Assembly: GCF_008710135.1 (NCBI RefSeq)
Contig: NZ_VYKK01000016.1
Location: forward strand, 1-58,899
Source of the DNA: Paenibacillus spiritus
GTDB lineage: Bacteria; Bacillota; Bacilli; Paenibacillales; Paenibacillaceae
Direction: 5' to 3'
Length of the DNA: 58,899 nt
Part shown: positions 1 through 8,167 of the stretch, in pieces
Layout: the number at the start of each line of letters is the position of its first letter
How positions within the stretch are numbered: the stretch's first letter is position 1
Made by a program: the position numbers and the translations under genes
Notes under the pieces: model-generated
The model's input: only the letters and a program-made list of their open reading frames with translations
Databases searched by the model: none
What the model was told of the DNA's origin: nothing

Positions 1-41
1 AACCTAGGTGTTTTTTTCAATGTCCACTAAATGGGGTCTTG

Positions 42-65
42 ACCATCTTTCGGCGGTGGTTTTTT
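42..65 (+). terminator. Probable intrinsic terminator of an upstream gene
   Basis: A 6-bp stem (ACCATC paired with GGTGGT, one G-U pair) around a 7-nt loop is followed by six T residues. It precedes the first promoter in the window, so it probably ends a transcript that starts outside the window. Confidence 0.5.
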
Positions 66-99
66 GTTATGAAACCGAGGCTAACGGCCTGTGTTTTGA

Positions 100-142
100 G
101 TGACATTTTTGTCACCGACAGGTCTTAAGTTACAAGTATAAT
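100..142 (+). promoter_or_regulatory. Promoter with a palindrome over the -35 region
   Basis: A consensus -10 TATAAT lies at 137-142, with CCGACA at 115-120 as a possible -35 (16-bp spacer). Directly upstream, and touching the -35, is a perfect inverted repeat GTGACA-TTTT-TGTCAC at 100-115, which looks like a repressor operator. It would drive the lipoprotein gene that starts at 259. Confidence 0.5.
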
Positions 143-258
143 GAAAGTATGCAATCTATATGCACAATGAGCAGCGACTCATGGACTACTCAAAGAGCAG
201 ACAATCCAGATCCGCATGTATCCTTGGATACATGGTGAAGCAAGGAGGGAAGCCGGAA

Positions 259-690
259 ATGAGAGCACTTGTCAGGGTAAGAATGCTCCTGATTCTATGC
301 CTGTCCGTTATCTGGTTGAGCGCATGCGGTTCCAACCAGCCTTCTTGGAAAACTTATGAGGGCGCGCAGAATGAGAAATCTTTTCCCGTTCCCAAAGAAG
401 CCAATTCATCCGACCGTACCACGACAAATGCCGCGATGGATTATGTACGTTATTCGCTGCCGGGACTTAAAGGCGAGAAGCCGATACCGGACCCTTATTA
501 CAAGGAGATAGAGGCGTGGGGATGGCAAGAGGAGGAGCAGAATGATCAGAAGGAGCAGAGCGGATCAGAATCTTCCTATACCTTTATGAAGGAAGGGCGA
601 ATCATTCACTTAACGCTGCATAATGGTTATTTTATCGTGATGGTTCCCAAAGAAAAGAAGGAGGCAGTCCTGGAGATCGGAGCTCCTTAA
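259..690 (+). CDS. Small predicted lipoprotein of unknown function
   Basis: This encodes 143 residues. I chose the ATG at 259 because AAGGAGG lies about 10 nt upstream and because it places a type II signal peptide at the N-terminus: basic residues 5-8, a hydrophobic stretch, then the lipobox LSAC with the lipidated cysteine at position 23. An upstream in-frame ATG at 160 would bury this signal. The mature part is hydrophilic and rich in E, K and Q around residues 90-115. It ends in a short beta-like segment (HLTLHNGYFIVMVPKEKK). I recognise no domain. The protein is probably anchored to the outer face of the membrane. It converges with the next gene and shares a terminator hairpin with it. 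Confidence 0.75.
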   Translation: MRALVRVRMLLILCLSVIWLSACGSNQPSWKTYEGAQNEKSFPVPKEANSSDRTTTNAAMDYVRYSLPGLKGEKPIPDPYYKEIEAWGWQEEEQNDQKEQSGSESSYTFMKEGRIIHLTLHNGYFIVMVPKEKKEAVLEIGAP

Positions 691-697
691 TCACATT

Positions 698-737
698 AGG
701 GCGGTTCATAGCCATTCATTGGCTGGTGAACCGCCCT
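698..737. terminator. Hairpin between convergent genes
   Basis: A perfect 11-bp inverted repeat, AGGGCGGTTCA with TGAACCGCCCT, sits between the convergent genes ending at 690 (+) and 760 (-). The T-rich stretch GTCTGTTTT follows on the + strand. It is probably a bidirectional terminator. Confidence 0.65.
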
Positions 738-759
738 GTCTGTTTTAGAATCTCATGGG

Positions 760-1293
760 TTACGGTGAATAGCATGCCGCTTCGGCTGGCCCAAATTTCA
801 GCATATCATCCTGACGTCTCCACCCAAAGCGCAGCAGGATATAGAAGCGCGGACCGAGAATCCATAAATGAATTAATGCCAGGGATACGGTGAAGGCTGG
901 AGGCGTCCATACGATGAACATGGCGGTTACCGCGAAGCCAATCCAGAAGGTGTGGAGCTGGGCGGCACGAAACAGTCGATAAGGCGCATACTGTTCGGGC
1001 ATATAACCGACCCAGGGAAGATTCAGGGTGAATCTCCATCGCTTTCGGACGGGATATCCGGCAATCAGCAGAACGGACCGGGCAATTACATAATGGATCC
1101 AGAGCACAACCGGCAGGGCGATCATGCAATAGACAACGCTGAACACGGATAGTGTGAAAGTCTCTGCCACTGCAAAAAGGAGTGGAGCCCACTGAAAGAT
1201 AAGCAGAACGGGGCGGGGCACCGTCATTTTCTTAATCAGTTTGTAGTGGTAGTAGGTAGCGGCGGATTTGTCGGTATCCTTCGTTCTAACCAA
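760..1293 (-). CDS. Multi-pass membrane protein of unknown function
   Basis: This encodes 177 residues. I favour the TTG at 1293, because GGGAGG lies 9 nt upstream on the coding strand. In-frame ATGs at 1371 and 1323 lack well-spaced ribosome sites. After about 20 polar residues there are roughly four hydrophobic segments in two pairs, separated by a basic loop (KRWRFTLNLPWVGYMPEQ). The second pair is followed by RFYILLRFGWRR and a short polar tail. I do not recognise the family. It stands alone on the minus strand, convergent with the lipoprotein gene and divergent from gin, so it is a separate unit inserted at the edge of the conserved block. Confidence 0.65.
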   Translation of the reverse strand: MVRTKDTDKSAATYYHYKLIKKMTVPRPVLLIFQWAPLLFAVAETFTLSVFSVVYCMIALPVVLWIHYVIARSVLLIAGYPVRKRWRFTLNLPWVGYMPEQYAPYRLFRAAQLHTFWIGFAVTAMFIVWTPPAFTVSLALIHLWILGPRFYILLRFGWRRQDDMLKFGPAEAACYSP

Positions 1294-1495
1294 GCATTTG
1301 AACCTCCCTGTCGCAGTTCTCATAACCCTTCTATCGGCCAGAATGGATAAAATCTTAAATGAGAGGTTCACGGGGGCAAGCGGCCCGGCATAAAATGGGC
1401 GTAGAATAAAAAAAGGCGTAAAAAGACTAGCAACCGGGTTTAAAATACTAGGGAGTGTATCATACTGATTCTAAAAGAGTCAAGGTGGGATGGCT

Positions 1496-1681
1496 ATGGA
1501 AATGGAGAAGGACTGTACCTGCATTATTTGCGGACAGGAGAAGGAGCAAGGAATTCGCATCGTCTCCCATTTTATATGTGAGGATTGTGAGGCGGAAATG
1601 GTGCGGACGGAGACAGAGGATGCCAAGTACCGCTTTTTTATCGGACGGATGAAGAAGATTGGATTGCAAAAGAATGCATGA
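1496..1681 (+). CDS. csfB: Sigma-G inhibitor Gin (CsfB)
   Basis: This encodes 61 residues. Gin is a forespore anti-sigma factor that binds sigma-G (and sigma-E in B. subtilis) to prevent early or misplaced activity. Two Cys-x-x-Cys knuckles (CIIC near the N-terminus and CEDC about 15 residues later) form the zinc site typical of the Gin family, followed by a short helical tail. I use the second ATG at 1496. AAGGTGG ends 7 nt before it but only one nucleotide before the ATG at 1490. The neighbours match B. subtilis, where csfB precedes the yaaO-tmk-darA genes. A weak sigma-F-like promoter (GCGTA, 15 nt, GGGTTTAAAA) lies near 1415. Confidence 0.85.
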   Translation: MEMEKDCTCIICGQEKEQGIRIVSHFICEDCEAEMVRTETEDAKYRFFIGRMKKIGLQKNA

Positions 1682-1709
1682 GGCGCAGCGGATCCAGGGG
1701 AATAGAAAG

Positions 1710-1742
1710 GGCTTCGTTTCCATAGGGGAGCGGAGCCTTTTT
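1710..1742 (+). terminator. Intrinsic terminator after gin
   Basis: A 12-bp stem with some G-U pairs (GGCTTCGTTTCC with GGGAGCGGAGCC) encloses ATAG and is followed by five T residues. It separates gin from the yaaO-like gene. Confidence 0.75.
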
Positions 1743-1824
1743 ACAATGGAAGACGGAAAAAGCGACAAATCTGCCTGTTATGCGTTAAAATGAAGCTATG
1801 AGAGCTGGAGGGAAGAAGGCAAGG

Positions 1825-3405
1825 ATGAGTCGCAGGCATGAACGGGCACCGATCTATGAAATGATGGAAGCGTACGCGCGAAGGAAAGATGTATCTCTGC
1901 ATGTTCCCGGACATAAAGACGGGGCTGTCTATTCCTCTGAAGCAGCAGGATTCTTGAGGGATATCATGAAAGTCGATTTGACGGAGATTACAGGCAGCGA
2001 TGATCTGCATCATCCGGAAGGGGTCATCCGCGAGGCGCAGGAGCTGGCAGCGGATTGCTTCGGGGCGGAAGAGAGCTTCCTGCTGGTAGGAGGAAGCACG
2101 GCCGGCAATCTCGGGCTGATTCTGACGGTATGCGATCAGCCTGGCAAGCTGCTGCTGCTCCAGCGAAACGTTCACAAGTCAGTCCTCCACGGGCTGATGC
2201 TGGCCGGGGCGCGGGGCGTCTTTCTGGACCCGCAGCTTGATCCGGCCAGCGGGCTGGCGGTTGCACCGGGGGCTGAAACGGTGCGCAGGGCTCTGGCGGC
2301 CTACCCGGAGGCCGCCGCCGTCCTGGTGACCATGCCGAATTACTATGGCATGGGAGGGGATCTCGCGTCCCTGGCGGAAGTCTGCCACGAGCACGGTGTG
2401 CCGCTGCTGGTGGATGAAGCCCACGGGGCGCATTACGGGCTGCACCCGGCGCTGCCGCGGGGTGCGCTGCAGGCCGGCGCGGACGGTGTCGTCCAGTCCA
2501 CGCACAAGATGCTGGCCGCGATGACCATGGGAGCAATGCTCCATGTTCAGGGGCCAAGGCTCGACCGCGCGCTGCTGCGGCAGCGGCTCGCCATGATTCA
2601 GAGCTCCAGCCCATCGTATCCGCTGATGGCTTCGCTCGATCTGGCGCGCCGGGAGCTGCATGTCCGGCGCGAGGAAGCCTTCACGGCGGGGCTGGCCGCC
2701 GTGGATAGGCTCCGGCGCGGCCTGGCGGAGCTGCCGCGCTTTCCGCTCCTGCTGCCGGCGCAGCAGGAGGACCGCAGCCCCGGGGACAGCGATTCCCCGG
2801 GGGAAGCGACCGCCCCGTGCGGAGCCGGGGCAGGATATACAGCCCAGGACCCGTTCAAGGCCGTCATTCATGACGGCTGCGGCGTACTGGGCGGGTTCGA
2901 GCTGCAGGCGCGGCTTGAAGCCAAAGGCTTCGTGCCGGAGATGTGCGATGACCGCTATGTCGTCCTGGCGCTAAGCCTGGGATCGCGGGCCGAGGAGATG
3001 GCGAATCTGCTGGATGCGCTGCGGGAAATTGACCGCGAGGCTCCTGCTGGCTCAGACGCATGGAAGAGCGGAGAGGATAAAGAGAGAGAGGGCTTAGGCA
3101 GCCCTCAAGGGGATTTTTCCACGTGGAACATTTCTGCTTCCGGCTTCTCAGAGCCGGTTCATTTCTCTCTGGCGCCGGTGCGCCCGCAGGATACAGAGCA
3201 TGTATCGTTTGAAGAGTGTGCGGGAAGAAGAGCCGCGGAGATGATCATCCCCTATCCGCCCGGCATACCGCTGCTCTATCCCGGAGAGGTCATTCGCAGG
3301 GAGACGGCGGAGCGGCTGAAGGCGTTGCAGACGGCAGGGGCCAGGTTCCAAGGAGCGGAATCCACGAAGACCGGAACGATACAGGTATACCGAAGAGAGG
3401 CGTGA
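1825..3405 (+). CDS. Orn/Lys/Arg decarboxylase family PLP enzyme (YaaO type)
   Basis: This encodes 526 residues of the fold-type I PLP family that includes arginine and lysine decarboxylases. The substrate cannot be read from sequence. The N-terminal motif LHVPGHKDG, the PLP-binding DEAHGAHYG and the lysine in STHKM (K228) are all present. The C-terminal domain carries the family's PYPPGIPLLYPGE motif. Between the domains is an irregular low-complexity stretch near residues 315-340, rich in G, D, P and S, that is not needed for the fold. I start at the ATG at 1825, with AAGAAGG upstream, rather than at 1798. It sits between gin and tmk as yaaO does in B. subtilis. Its base composition is even more GC-rich than its neighbours. 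Confidence 0.85.
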   Translation: MSRRHERAPIYEMMEAYARRKDVSLHVPGHKDGAVYSSEAAGFLRDIMKVDLTEITGSDDLHHPEGVIREAQELAADCFGAEESFLLVGGSTAGNLGLILTVCDQPGKLLLLQRNVHKSVLHGLMLAGARGVFLDPQLDPASGLAVAPGAETVRRALAAYPEAAAVLVTMPNYYGMGGDLASLAEVCHEHGVPLLVDEAHGAHYGLHPALPRGALQAGADGVVQSTHKMLAAMTMGAMLHVQGPRLDRALLRQRLAMIQSSSPSYPLMASLDLARRELHVRREEAFTAGLAAVDRLRRGLAELPRFPLLLPAQQEDRSPGDSDSPGEATAPCGAGAGYTAQDPFKAVIHDGCGVLGGFELQARLEAKGFVPEMCDDRYVVLALSLGSRAEEMANLLDALREIDREAPAGSDAWKSGEDKEREGLGSPQGDFSTWNISASGFSEPVHFSLAPVRPQDTEHVSFEECAGRRAAEMIIPYPPGIPLLYPGEVIRRETAERLKALQTAGARFQGAESTKTGTIQVYRREA

Positions 3406-3414
3406 GTCAGAACA

Positions 3415-4056
3415 TTGAGACATCAGGGACTTTTTATTACGATTGAGGGCGGAGACGGGGCGGGCAAAACCACTGTAATCGGAAGAATGGCTGCCTATTT
3501 ACAGGGCCGTTCGCTGCCTTATCTGATTACGAGAGAGCCGGGCGGAATTGAGATCGCGGAGAAGATCCGCAGTATTATTCTGAACCCGGAGCACACCGCC
3601 ATGGATGCAAGAACGGAAGCGCTCCTGTATGCCGCCTCGCGCGCGCAGCACCTGGCAGAGCGGGTAGAACCGGCGCTGAAGGACGGACTGGTGGTACTAT
3701 GCGACCGTTTTGTCGACAGCAGTCTGGTCTATCAGGGACATGCCAGAGGGCTTGGAATGGATGAGGTCGAGGCAATCAATCAGTTCGCTACAGGCGGACG
3801 TACGCCGGATCTGACGGTATATCTCGATATTCCCCCTGAAGATGGACTTGCCCGTATCAATGCCAGCGGACAGCGAGAGGTGAACCGGCTGGATCTCGAG
3901 AGTCTGGCCTTCCATAAGCGGGTAAGAGAAGGGTACCTTCTGCTGGCCAAGAAGCATCCGGAACGGATCGTGACGCTGGATGCGAACCGCCCGGTGGCCG
4001 TGGTCGAGCAGGAATTGATCCGGACGCTGGAAGATCGGATTCTAAAGGATTTATAG
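3415..4056 (+). CDS. tmk: Thymidylate kinase
   Basis: This encodes 213 residues, the usual length. It phosphorylates dTMP to dTDP for DNA synthesis in the cytoplasm. The P-loop GGDGAGKTT lies at about residues 11-19, the DR motif CDRFVDSSLVYQG near residue 97, and the LID region (NRLDLESLAFHKRVREGY) near residue 158. The start is a TTG at 3415. A GAGAGG sits about 15 nt upstream, rather far, so the start is less certain than the gene. It follows the decarboxylase by 9 nt and is probably co-transcribed with it. Confidence 0.96.
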   Translation: MRHQGLFITIEGGDGAGKTTVIGRMAAYLQGRSLPYLITREPGGIEIAEKIRSIILNPEHTAMDARTEALLYAASRAQHLAERVEPALKDGLVVLCDRFVDSSLVYQGHARGLGMDEVEAINQFATGGRTPDLTVYLDIPPEDGLARINASGQREVNRLDLESLAFHKRVREGYLLLAKKHPERIVTLDANRPVAVVEQELIRTLEDRILKDL

Positions 4057-4098
4057 ACCGGGACGACGAATAAAAATAAGAGTAAGCTAACCGGTTAA

Positions 4099-4455
<357 letters not shown>

Positions 4456-4468
4456 AAGCTGCAAAAGA

Positions 4469-4497
4469 GCCGCTGCCGGAAGACCTTCGGCAGCGGC
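4469..4497 (+). terminator. Hairpin after darA without a T-run
   Basis: GCCGCTGCC pairs with GGCAGCGGC (9 bp) with an inner GAAG/CTTC extension. No U-tract follows, so it may act as a processing or stability hairpin rather than a true terminator. Confidence 0.4.
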
Positions 4498-4561
4498 GGT
4501 TAAGCGGTAGATGAGCAGGGAATTCATATTCTTCATTTTATATAGAGGCGGTGAATCAACC

Positions 4562-5005
4562 GTGAAGATCAACCCGAATTTCCGCCCCATCAAAGGGGAG
4601 CTGTCGGTCGGTGAATCGGCGGGGAAGCCGGTTCAACAGAAGAATTTCTCCGATGTCTTTCAACAGCAGGGACAACAGGCTTCGCGCGATGAACTGACCC
4701 GTCAGCTGCAGGAGATCCGGACCCAGGGGGACCGTCTCTCCAAGTCGATGACCGTCCGGGAGCTGGCGATTTACCGGGCAATGGTCAAGCGGTTTCTGGA
4801 GGAGACCGCACGGCGCGGCGTTGCCTTGAGGGACAAGAAAGGCTGGGACCGCAGAGGCCGGGGCAAGCAGTATAAGCTGCTGGAAGAGATTGATGAGGCG
4901 CTGCTGGCCATGGCCGATGAGCTGCTGGAGAGCGAGCAGGGGCGTATTGAGCTTCTGGGCAAAGTTGGCGAAATCCGCGGTATGCTGATTAATCTGACGT
5001 TTTAG
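4562..5005 (+). CDS. yaaR: YaaR family protein (DUF327)
   Basis: This encodes 147 residues, close to the 146 of B. subtilis YaaR. The start is a GTG at 4562 behind GAGGCGGTGA. An in-frame ATG at 4511 would add 17 unrelated residues. After a polar N-terminus (INPNFRPIKG) the protein is predicted to be all helical, ending in ELLGKVGEIRGMLINL. The central segment is very rich in charged residues (LRDKKGWDRRGRGKQYK). The family has no established biochemical role. Its fixed place between darA and holB suggests a link to nucleotide or replication functions, which is inference only. Confidence 0.88.
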   Translation: MKINPNFRPIKGELSVGESAGKPVQQKNFSDVFQQQGQQASRDELTRQLQEIRTQGDRLSKSMTVRELAIYRAMVKRFLEETARRGVALRDKKGWDRRGRGKQYKLLEEIDEALLAMADELLESEQGRIELLGKVGEIRGMLINLTF

Positions 5006-5028
5006 TATAGATTGTGGAGGAGGACATC

Positions 5029-6006
5029 ATGGCTTTTGGAGATATACGGGGCCAGGAGCGGGCGAAGACGATGCTTCAGAATGCCCTGCGCCGGAACACG
5101 GTCAGCCATGCGTACTTGTTCACGGGACCGGGCGGCAGCGGGCAGATGAAGACGGCGTTGACGTTTGCCCAGGCGCTTTTTTGTACAGAGAAGACCGATG
5201 ATGCCTGCGGAGCCTGCCTGGAGTGCCGCAAAGTCGAGCATGGCAATCATCCGGATTTAAAGATGGTGGTACCGGACGGCAGCCATATCAAGATTGAACA
5301 GATCCGCGATCTTCAGCGGATTTTTTCTTATCGGTCGGAGGGCGATCATCCGAAGGTCTATATCATTGACCAGGCGGATACGATGACGGTTCAGGCGGCC
5401 AACAGTCTGCTGAAGTTCCTGGAAGAGCCGCCGGCTCCCGCTGTGGCGATTCTGTTGTCGGACAACAGCCGGGCGCTGCTGCCGACCATCCTGTCGCGGG
5501 CGCAGACGGTTCCGTTCTCGCCGCTTGCGCCGGAGATCATGTTGCAGATTCTGGCAGAGGAGGGGTGGACGGGTCCCTTGGCCCGCTGCGCCGTTTCTCT
5601 AAGCTCGGGAGTCGATGGCTGTAAGGCTCTGCTAGAGCAGAATTGGTTTGCAGAAATGAGAAATCTAGTGTTACAATTAGCAAAGGAGTCTTTTGGCAGA
5701 GGAACTTCGGCGGTGGCGACCGCCGGCTCGAGACTGCAGAAGACAGGGCTTGGAGAACATCTGGATGTATTGTTCAGCATGTTCCACCTATGGTTCAAGG
5801 ATATGCTGTATTTCCTGTACCGGAAACACGAGGCTATCGTATTTATCGATCAATTGGACGTGATTTCGTCTCAGGCCCGATTGCGAACCCCCGGCGAGTG
5901 GGCATCCTATATGGAATACGCCGCTGAGAGCAAGAAAAAACTGCGTTTTAACGCCAATTCCCAACTGACTCTGGAACAATTCCTGATTCAACTGGAGCGT
6001 CATTAG
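5029..6006 (+). CDS. holB: DNA polymerase III delta-prime subunit
   Basis: This encodes 325 residues. It is a clamp-loader subunit that opens the beta clamp together with DnaX and HolA. The AAA+ core starts with MAFGDIRGQERAKTML. A zinc-module cysteine cluster (FC, then CGACLEC) follows at about residues 50-66, and the sensor-like LLKFLEEPPAP motif near residue 125. The P-loop reads GPGGSGQMKTA, so the Walker A lysine after the last glycine is replaced by Gln. This implies that the subunit does not hydrolyse ATP, as in E. coli delta-prime. I use the ATG at 5029 with GGAGGAGG 6 nt upstream. It is followed by ricT. Confidence 0.95.
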   Translation: MAFGDIRGQERAKTMLQNALRRNTVSHAYLFTGPGGSGQMKTALTFAQALFCTEKTDDACGACLECRKVEHGNHPDLKMVVPDGSHIKIEQIRDLQRIFSYRSEGDHPKVYIIDQADTMTVQAANSLLKFLEEPPAPAVAILLSDNSRALLPTILSRAQTVPFSPLAPEIMLQILAEEGWTGPLARCAVSLSSGVDGCKALLEQNWFAEMRNLVLQLAKESFGRGTSAVATAGSRLQKTGLGEHLDVLFSMFHLWFKDMLYFLYRKHEAIVFIDQLDVISSQARLRTPGEWASYMEYAAESKKKLRFNANSQLTLEQFLIQLERH

Positions 6007-6136
6007 GCAGCGGATTTATCCTCCGGTATAAGGTCTTCCCCGGATGCCAACGGTTTGCGGGCAAGAAATACAGTCACGAATCATCAGGGAGCGGACTTGC
6101 CGGCCCTGCCGGCATACAAGGGAGGTTAGTTTTTTT

Positions 6137-6937
6137 GTGTACAGCGTAGTAGGTGTCCGCTTCAAAAAAGCGGGTAAAATATATTATTTTGACCCCATGG
6201 ATCTGCCGGTGGAGCGCGATCACTGCGTCATCGTTGAGACAGCGCGGGGAGTCGAGTACGGCAAGGTTGTTATTGGGAAGAAAGAAGTGCAGGAGACGGA
6301 TGTCGTTCTTCCGTTGAAGAAGGTCATGCGGATCGCCGGCGATGCCGATGCGCGCGTTGTGGAAGAGAACAAACAGGCTGCAAAGGACGCATTTGCCACC
6401 TGCCTGAACAAGATTCGCGACCACGGGCTGAAGATGAAGCTGGTGGATGTCGAATTTACGTTTGACCGCAACAAGATTATTTTCTATTTCACCGCCGAAG
6501 GGCGTGTGGACTTCCGGGAACTGGTCAAGGATCTGGCCAGCATCTTCCGTACCCGGATTGAGCTTCGCCAGATTGGCGTCCGCGACGAGTCGAAGATGCT
6601 GGGCGGACTCGGACCGTGCGGGCGTGTGCTGTGCTGCTCGTCCTGGCTGGGGGATTTTGAACCCGTATCCATCAAGATGGCGAAAGATCAGAATCTGTCG
6701 CTGAACCCGACGAAGATTTCCGGACTCTGCGGAAGGCTGATGTGCTGCCTGAAATTTGAGCATGATAACTACGAGAGCGTTAAGGAAGAAATGCCTGCCG
6801 TGGGCAAACTGGTCGTCAGTCCGCTGGGCGAAGGGAAGGTTGTCGGTATCAATGCCGGCAAACGGACGCTTCATGTTCAGCTGTTCGAGATCGGCAAAGT
6901 CAAGGAACTTTCCATGGATGATGTTGTTGTCAAGTAA
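6137..6937 (+). CDS. ricT: PSP1-domain protein RicT (YaaT)
   Basis: This encodes 266 residues. RicT forms the Fe-S-containing RicA-RicF-RicT complex that stimulates RNase Y processing and affects sporulation, competence and biofilm control in B. subtilis. The PSP1 domain spans the second half. Cysteines cluster as PCGRVLCC and SGLCGRLMCCLKFEH, the pattern that binds the iron-sulfur clusters. I chose the GTG at 6137 (VYSVVGVRFKKAGK) behind AAGGGAGG. The longer in-frame start at 6044 adds a Cys/Arg-rich tail not seen in the family. It lies between holB and yabA as in B. subtilis. Confidence 0.94.
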   Translation: MYSVVGVRFKKAGKIYYFDPMDLPVERDHCVIVETARGVEYGKVVIGKKEVQETDVVLPLKKVMRIAGDADARVVEENKQAAKDAFATCLNKIRDHGLKMKLVDVEFTFDRNKIIFYFTAEGRVDFRELVKDLASIFRTRIELRQIGVRDESKMLGGLGPCGRVLCCSSWLGDFEPVSIKMAKDQNLSLNPTKISGLCGRLMCCLKFEHDNYESVKEEMPAVGKLVVSPLGEGKVVGINAGKRTLHVQLFEIGKVKELSMDDVVVK

Positions 6938-6965
6938 ACCATAAAGATACCTTCGGGGTGGAGAC

Positions 6966-7343
6966 TTGGATAAACACAATATATTCGATATTTTTGCACA
7001 CATTCAGGAAATGGAAGATCAAATGGACCGTATGCGGACCAGCCTTGGGGAGTGGCGGCAATCCGTCAAGGAACTGATGGAGAGCAACCAGCTTCTTAGC
7101 CTCGAGAACGAGCAGCTTCGCAAGATTCTGCTGCGTGAAGCTCCGCCGGATCATGCCGACGGGGGAATCGAGCCGAAGAGCCATCCGGCGGGTGCCGGAG
7201 AGAAGGCCGATGAGGTGGTTGGAGAAGGCTATGACAATCTGGCCAGACTCTATAATGAAGGGTTCCATATCTGCAACGTCTATTTCGGCCATCTGCGTAC
7301 CGAAGGAGACTGCCTGTTCTGTTTGGCTTTTCTCAATAAATAA
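6966..7343 (+). CDS. yabA: Replication initiation control protein YabA
   Basis: This encodes 125 residues. YabA bridges DnaA and the DnaN clamp and limits re-initiation. The N-terminal half is a leucine-rich coiled coil (residues 1-60, four-helix-bundle tetramer). The linker is acidic and Gly-rich. The C-terminus carries the zinc-binding pattern HICNVYF with GDCLFCLAF. The start is a TTG at 6966 (LDKHNIFD) with a GGTGGAG ribosome site. It is the last gene before a strong terminator, so tmk to yabA may form one operon. Confidence 0.94.
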   Translation: MDKHNIFDIFAHIQEMEDQMDRMRTSLGEWRQSVKELMESNQLLSLENEQLRKILLREAPPDHADGGIEPKSHPAGAGEKADEVVGEGYDNLARLYNEGFHICNVYFGHLRTEGDCLFCLAFLNK

Positions 7344-7352
7344 GAACATTTG

Positions 7353-7386
7353 AACCGTAGGGGATTGCCGCCTACGGTTTTTTTTG
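7353..7386 (+). terminator. Intrinsic terminator after yabA
   Basis: AACCGTAGG pairs with CCTACGGTT, followed by a run of T residues to 7386. Confidence 0.85.
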
Positions 7387-7399
7387 AAGGAGAGAGACT

Positions 7400-8167
7400 A
7401 TGGATTCCATACAACCGGAAGTTCCGCTGCTGGAGACGGAGCGCATCGACGATCTGCTCAGCCATAACCTGAGAATCATTCAGAGCGACGAGGTGTTCAG
7501 CTTCTCGATGGACGCGGTGCTGCTGGCCCGGTTCGCTTCTCTTCCGCCGAGGGGGCGGGTGTTGGATCTGTGTACGGGGAACGGGGTTATTCCGATCCTG
7601 CTCACCACGCGGACGAACGCCTCCATTGAAGGCGTTGAAATCCAGCCCCGATTGACTGGAATGGCCCGCCGGAGTGTAGAATTGAACGGGCTGGAAGATC
7701 GGGTTATGATTCATGAAGGCGATCTTAGGGAATTCCACCAGATTGCCGGTTACGGCGTCTACGACGCCATAACGGTCAATCCTCCCTATATGCCGCTGAA
7801 CGGCAGCGATCTGAAGCTGAACCGGCATCAGGCGATGGCAAGGCATGAGCTGGGCTGTACGCTGGAGGAAGTGATCCAGGCTTGTGTCCGGCTGGTCCGC
7901 ACCGGCGGCAAGGTGGCGATGGTTCATAAGCCGCAGCGGCTGGCGGATATCTTCAGTCTGATGCGGCAGTACCGGCTGGAACCCAAGATTGTCCGGTTTG
8001 TACACCCGCGTGCGTCGCTGGAAGCCAATATGGTCCTGATCGAGGCCATTCGGGACGGCAAGCCGGAGGTGCGATTGAAGCCCCCGCTCATTGTTTATAA
8101 TGAAGACAACCGGTATACACCGGAGATTCAGGATATTTATTTCGGGACAAAAGAGGGACTGTCATGA
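7400..8167 (+). CDS. TrmN6-like tRNA/DNA adenine-N6 methyltransferase (YabB)
   Basis: This encodes 255 residues. It is a class I SAM-dependent methylase related to the enzymes that methylate A37 of valine tRNA. The SAM motif LDLCTGNGVIPILL lies near residue 55 and the catalytic NPPY (VNPPYMPL) near residue 130. The C-terminus (ALxPPLIVYNEDNRYTPE style) matches YabB. GAAGGAGAGA precedes the ATG. The stop overlaps the start of rsmI by 4 nt. The yazA gene that separates the two in B. subtilis is absent. Confidence 0.9.
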   Translation: MDSIQPEVPLLETERIDDLLSHNLRIIQSDEVFSFSMDAVLLARFASLPPRGRVLDLCTGNGVIPILLTTRTNASIEGVEIQPRLTGMARRSVELNGLEDRVMIHEGDLREFHQIAGYGVYDAITVNPPYMPLNGSDLKLNRHQAMARHELGCTLEEVIQACVRLVRTGGKVAMVHKPQRLADIFSLMRQYRLEPKIVRFVHPRASLEANMVLIEAIRDGKPEVRLKPPLIVYNEDNRYTPEIQDIYFGTKEGLS

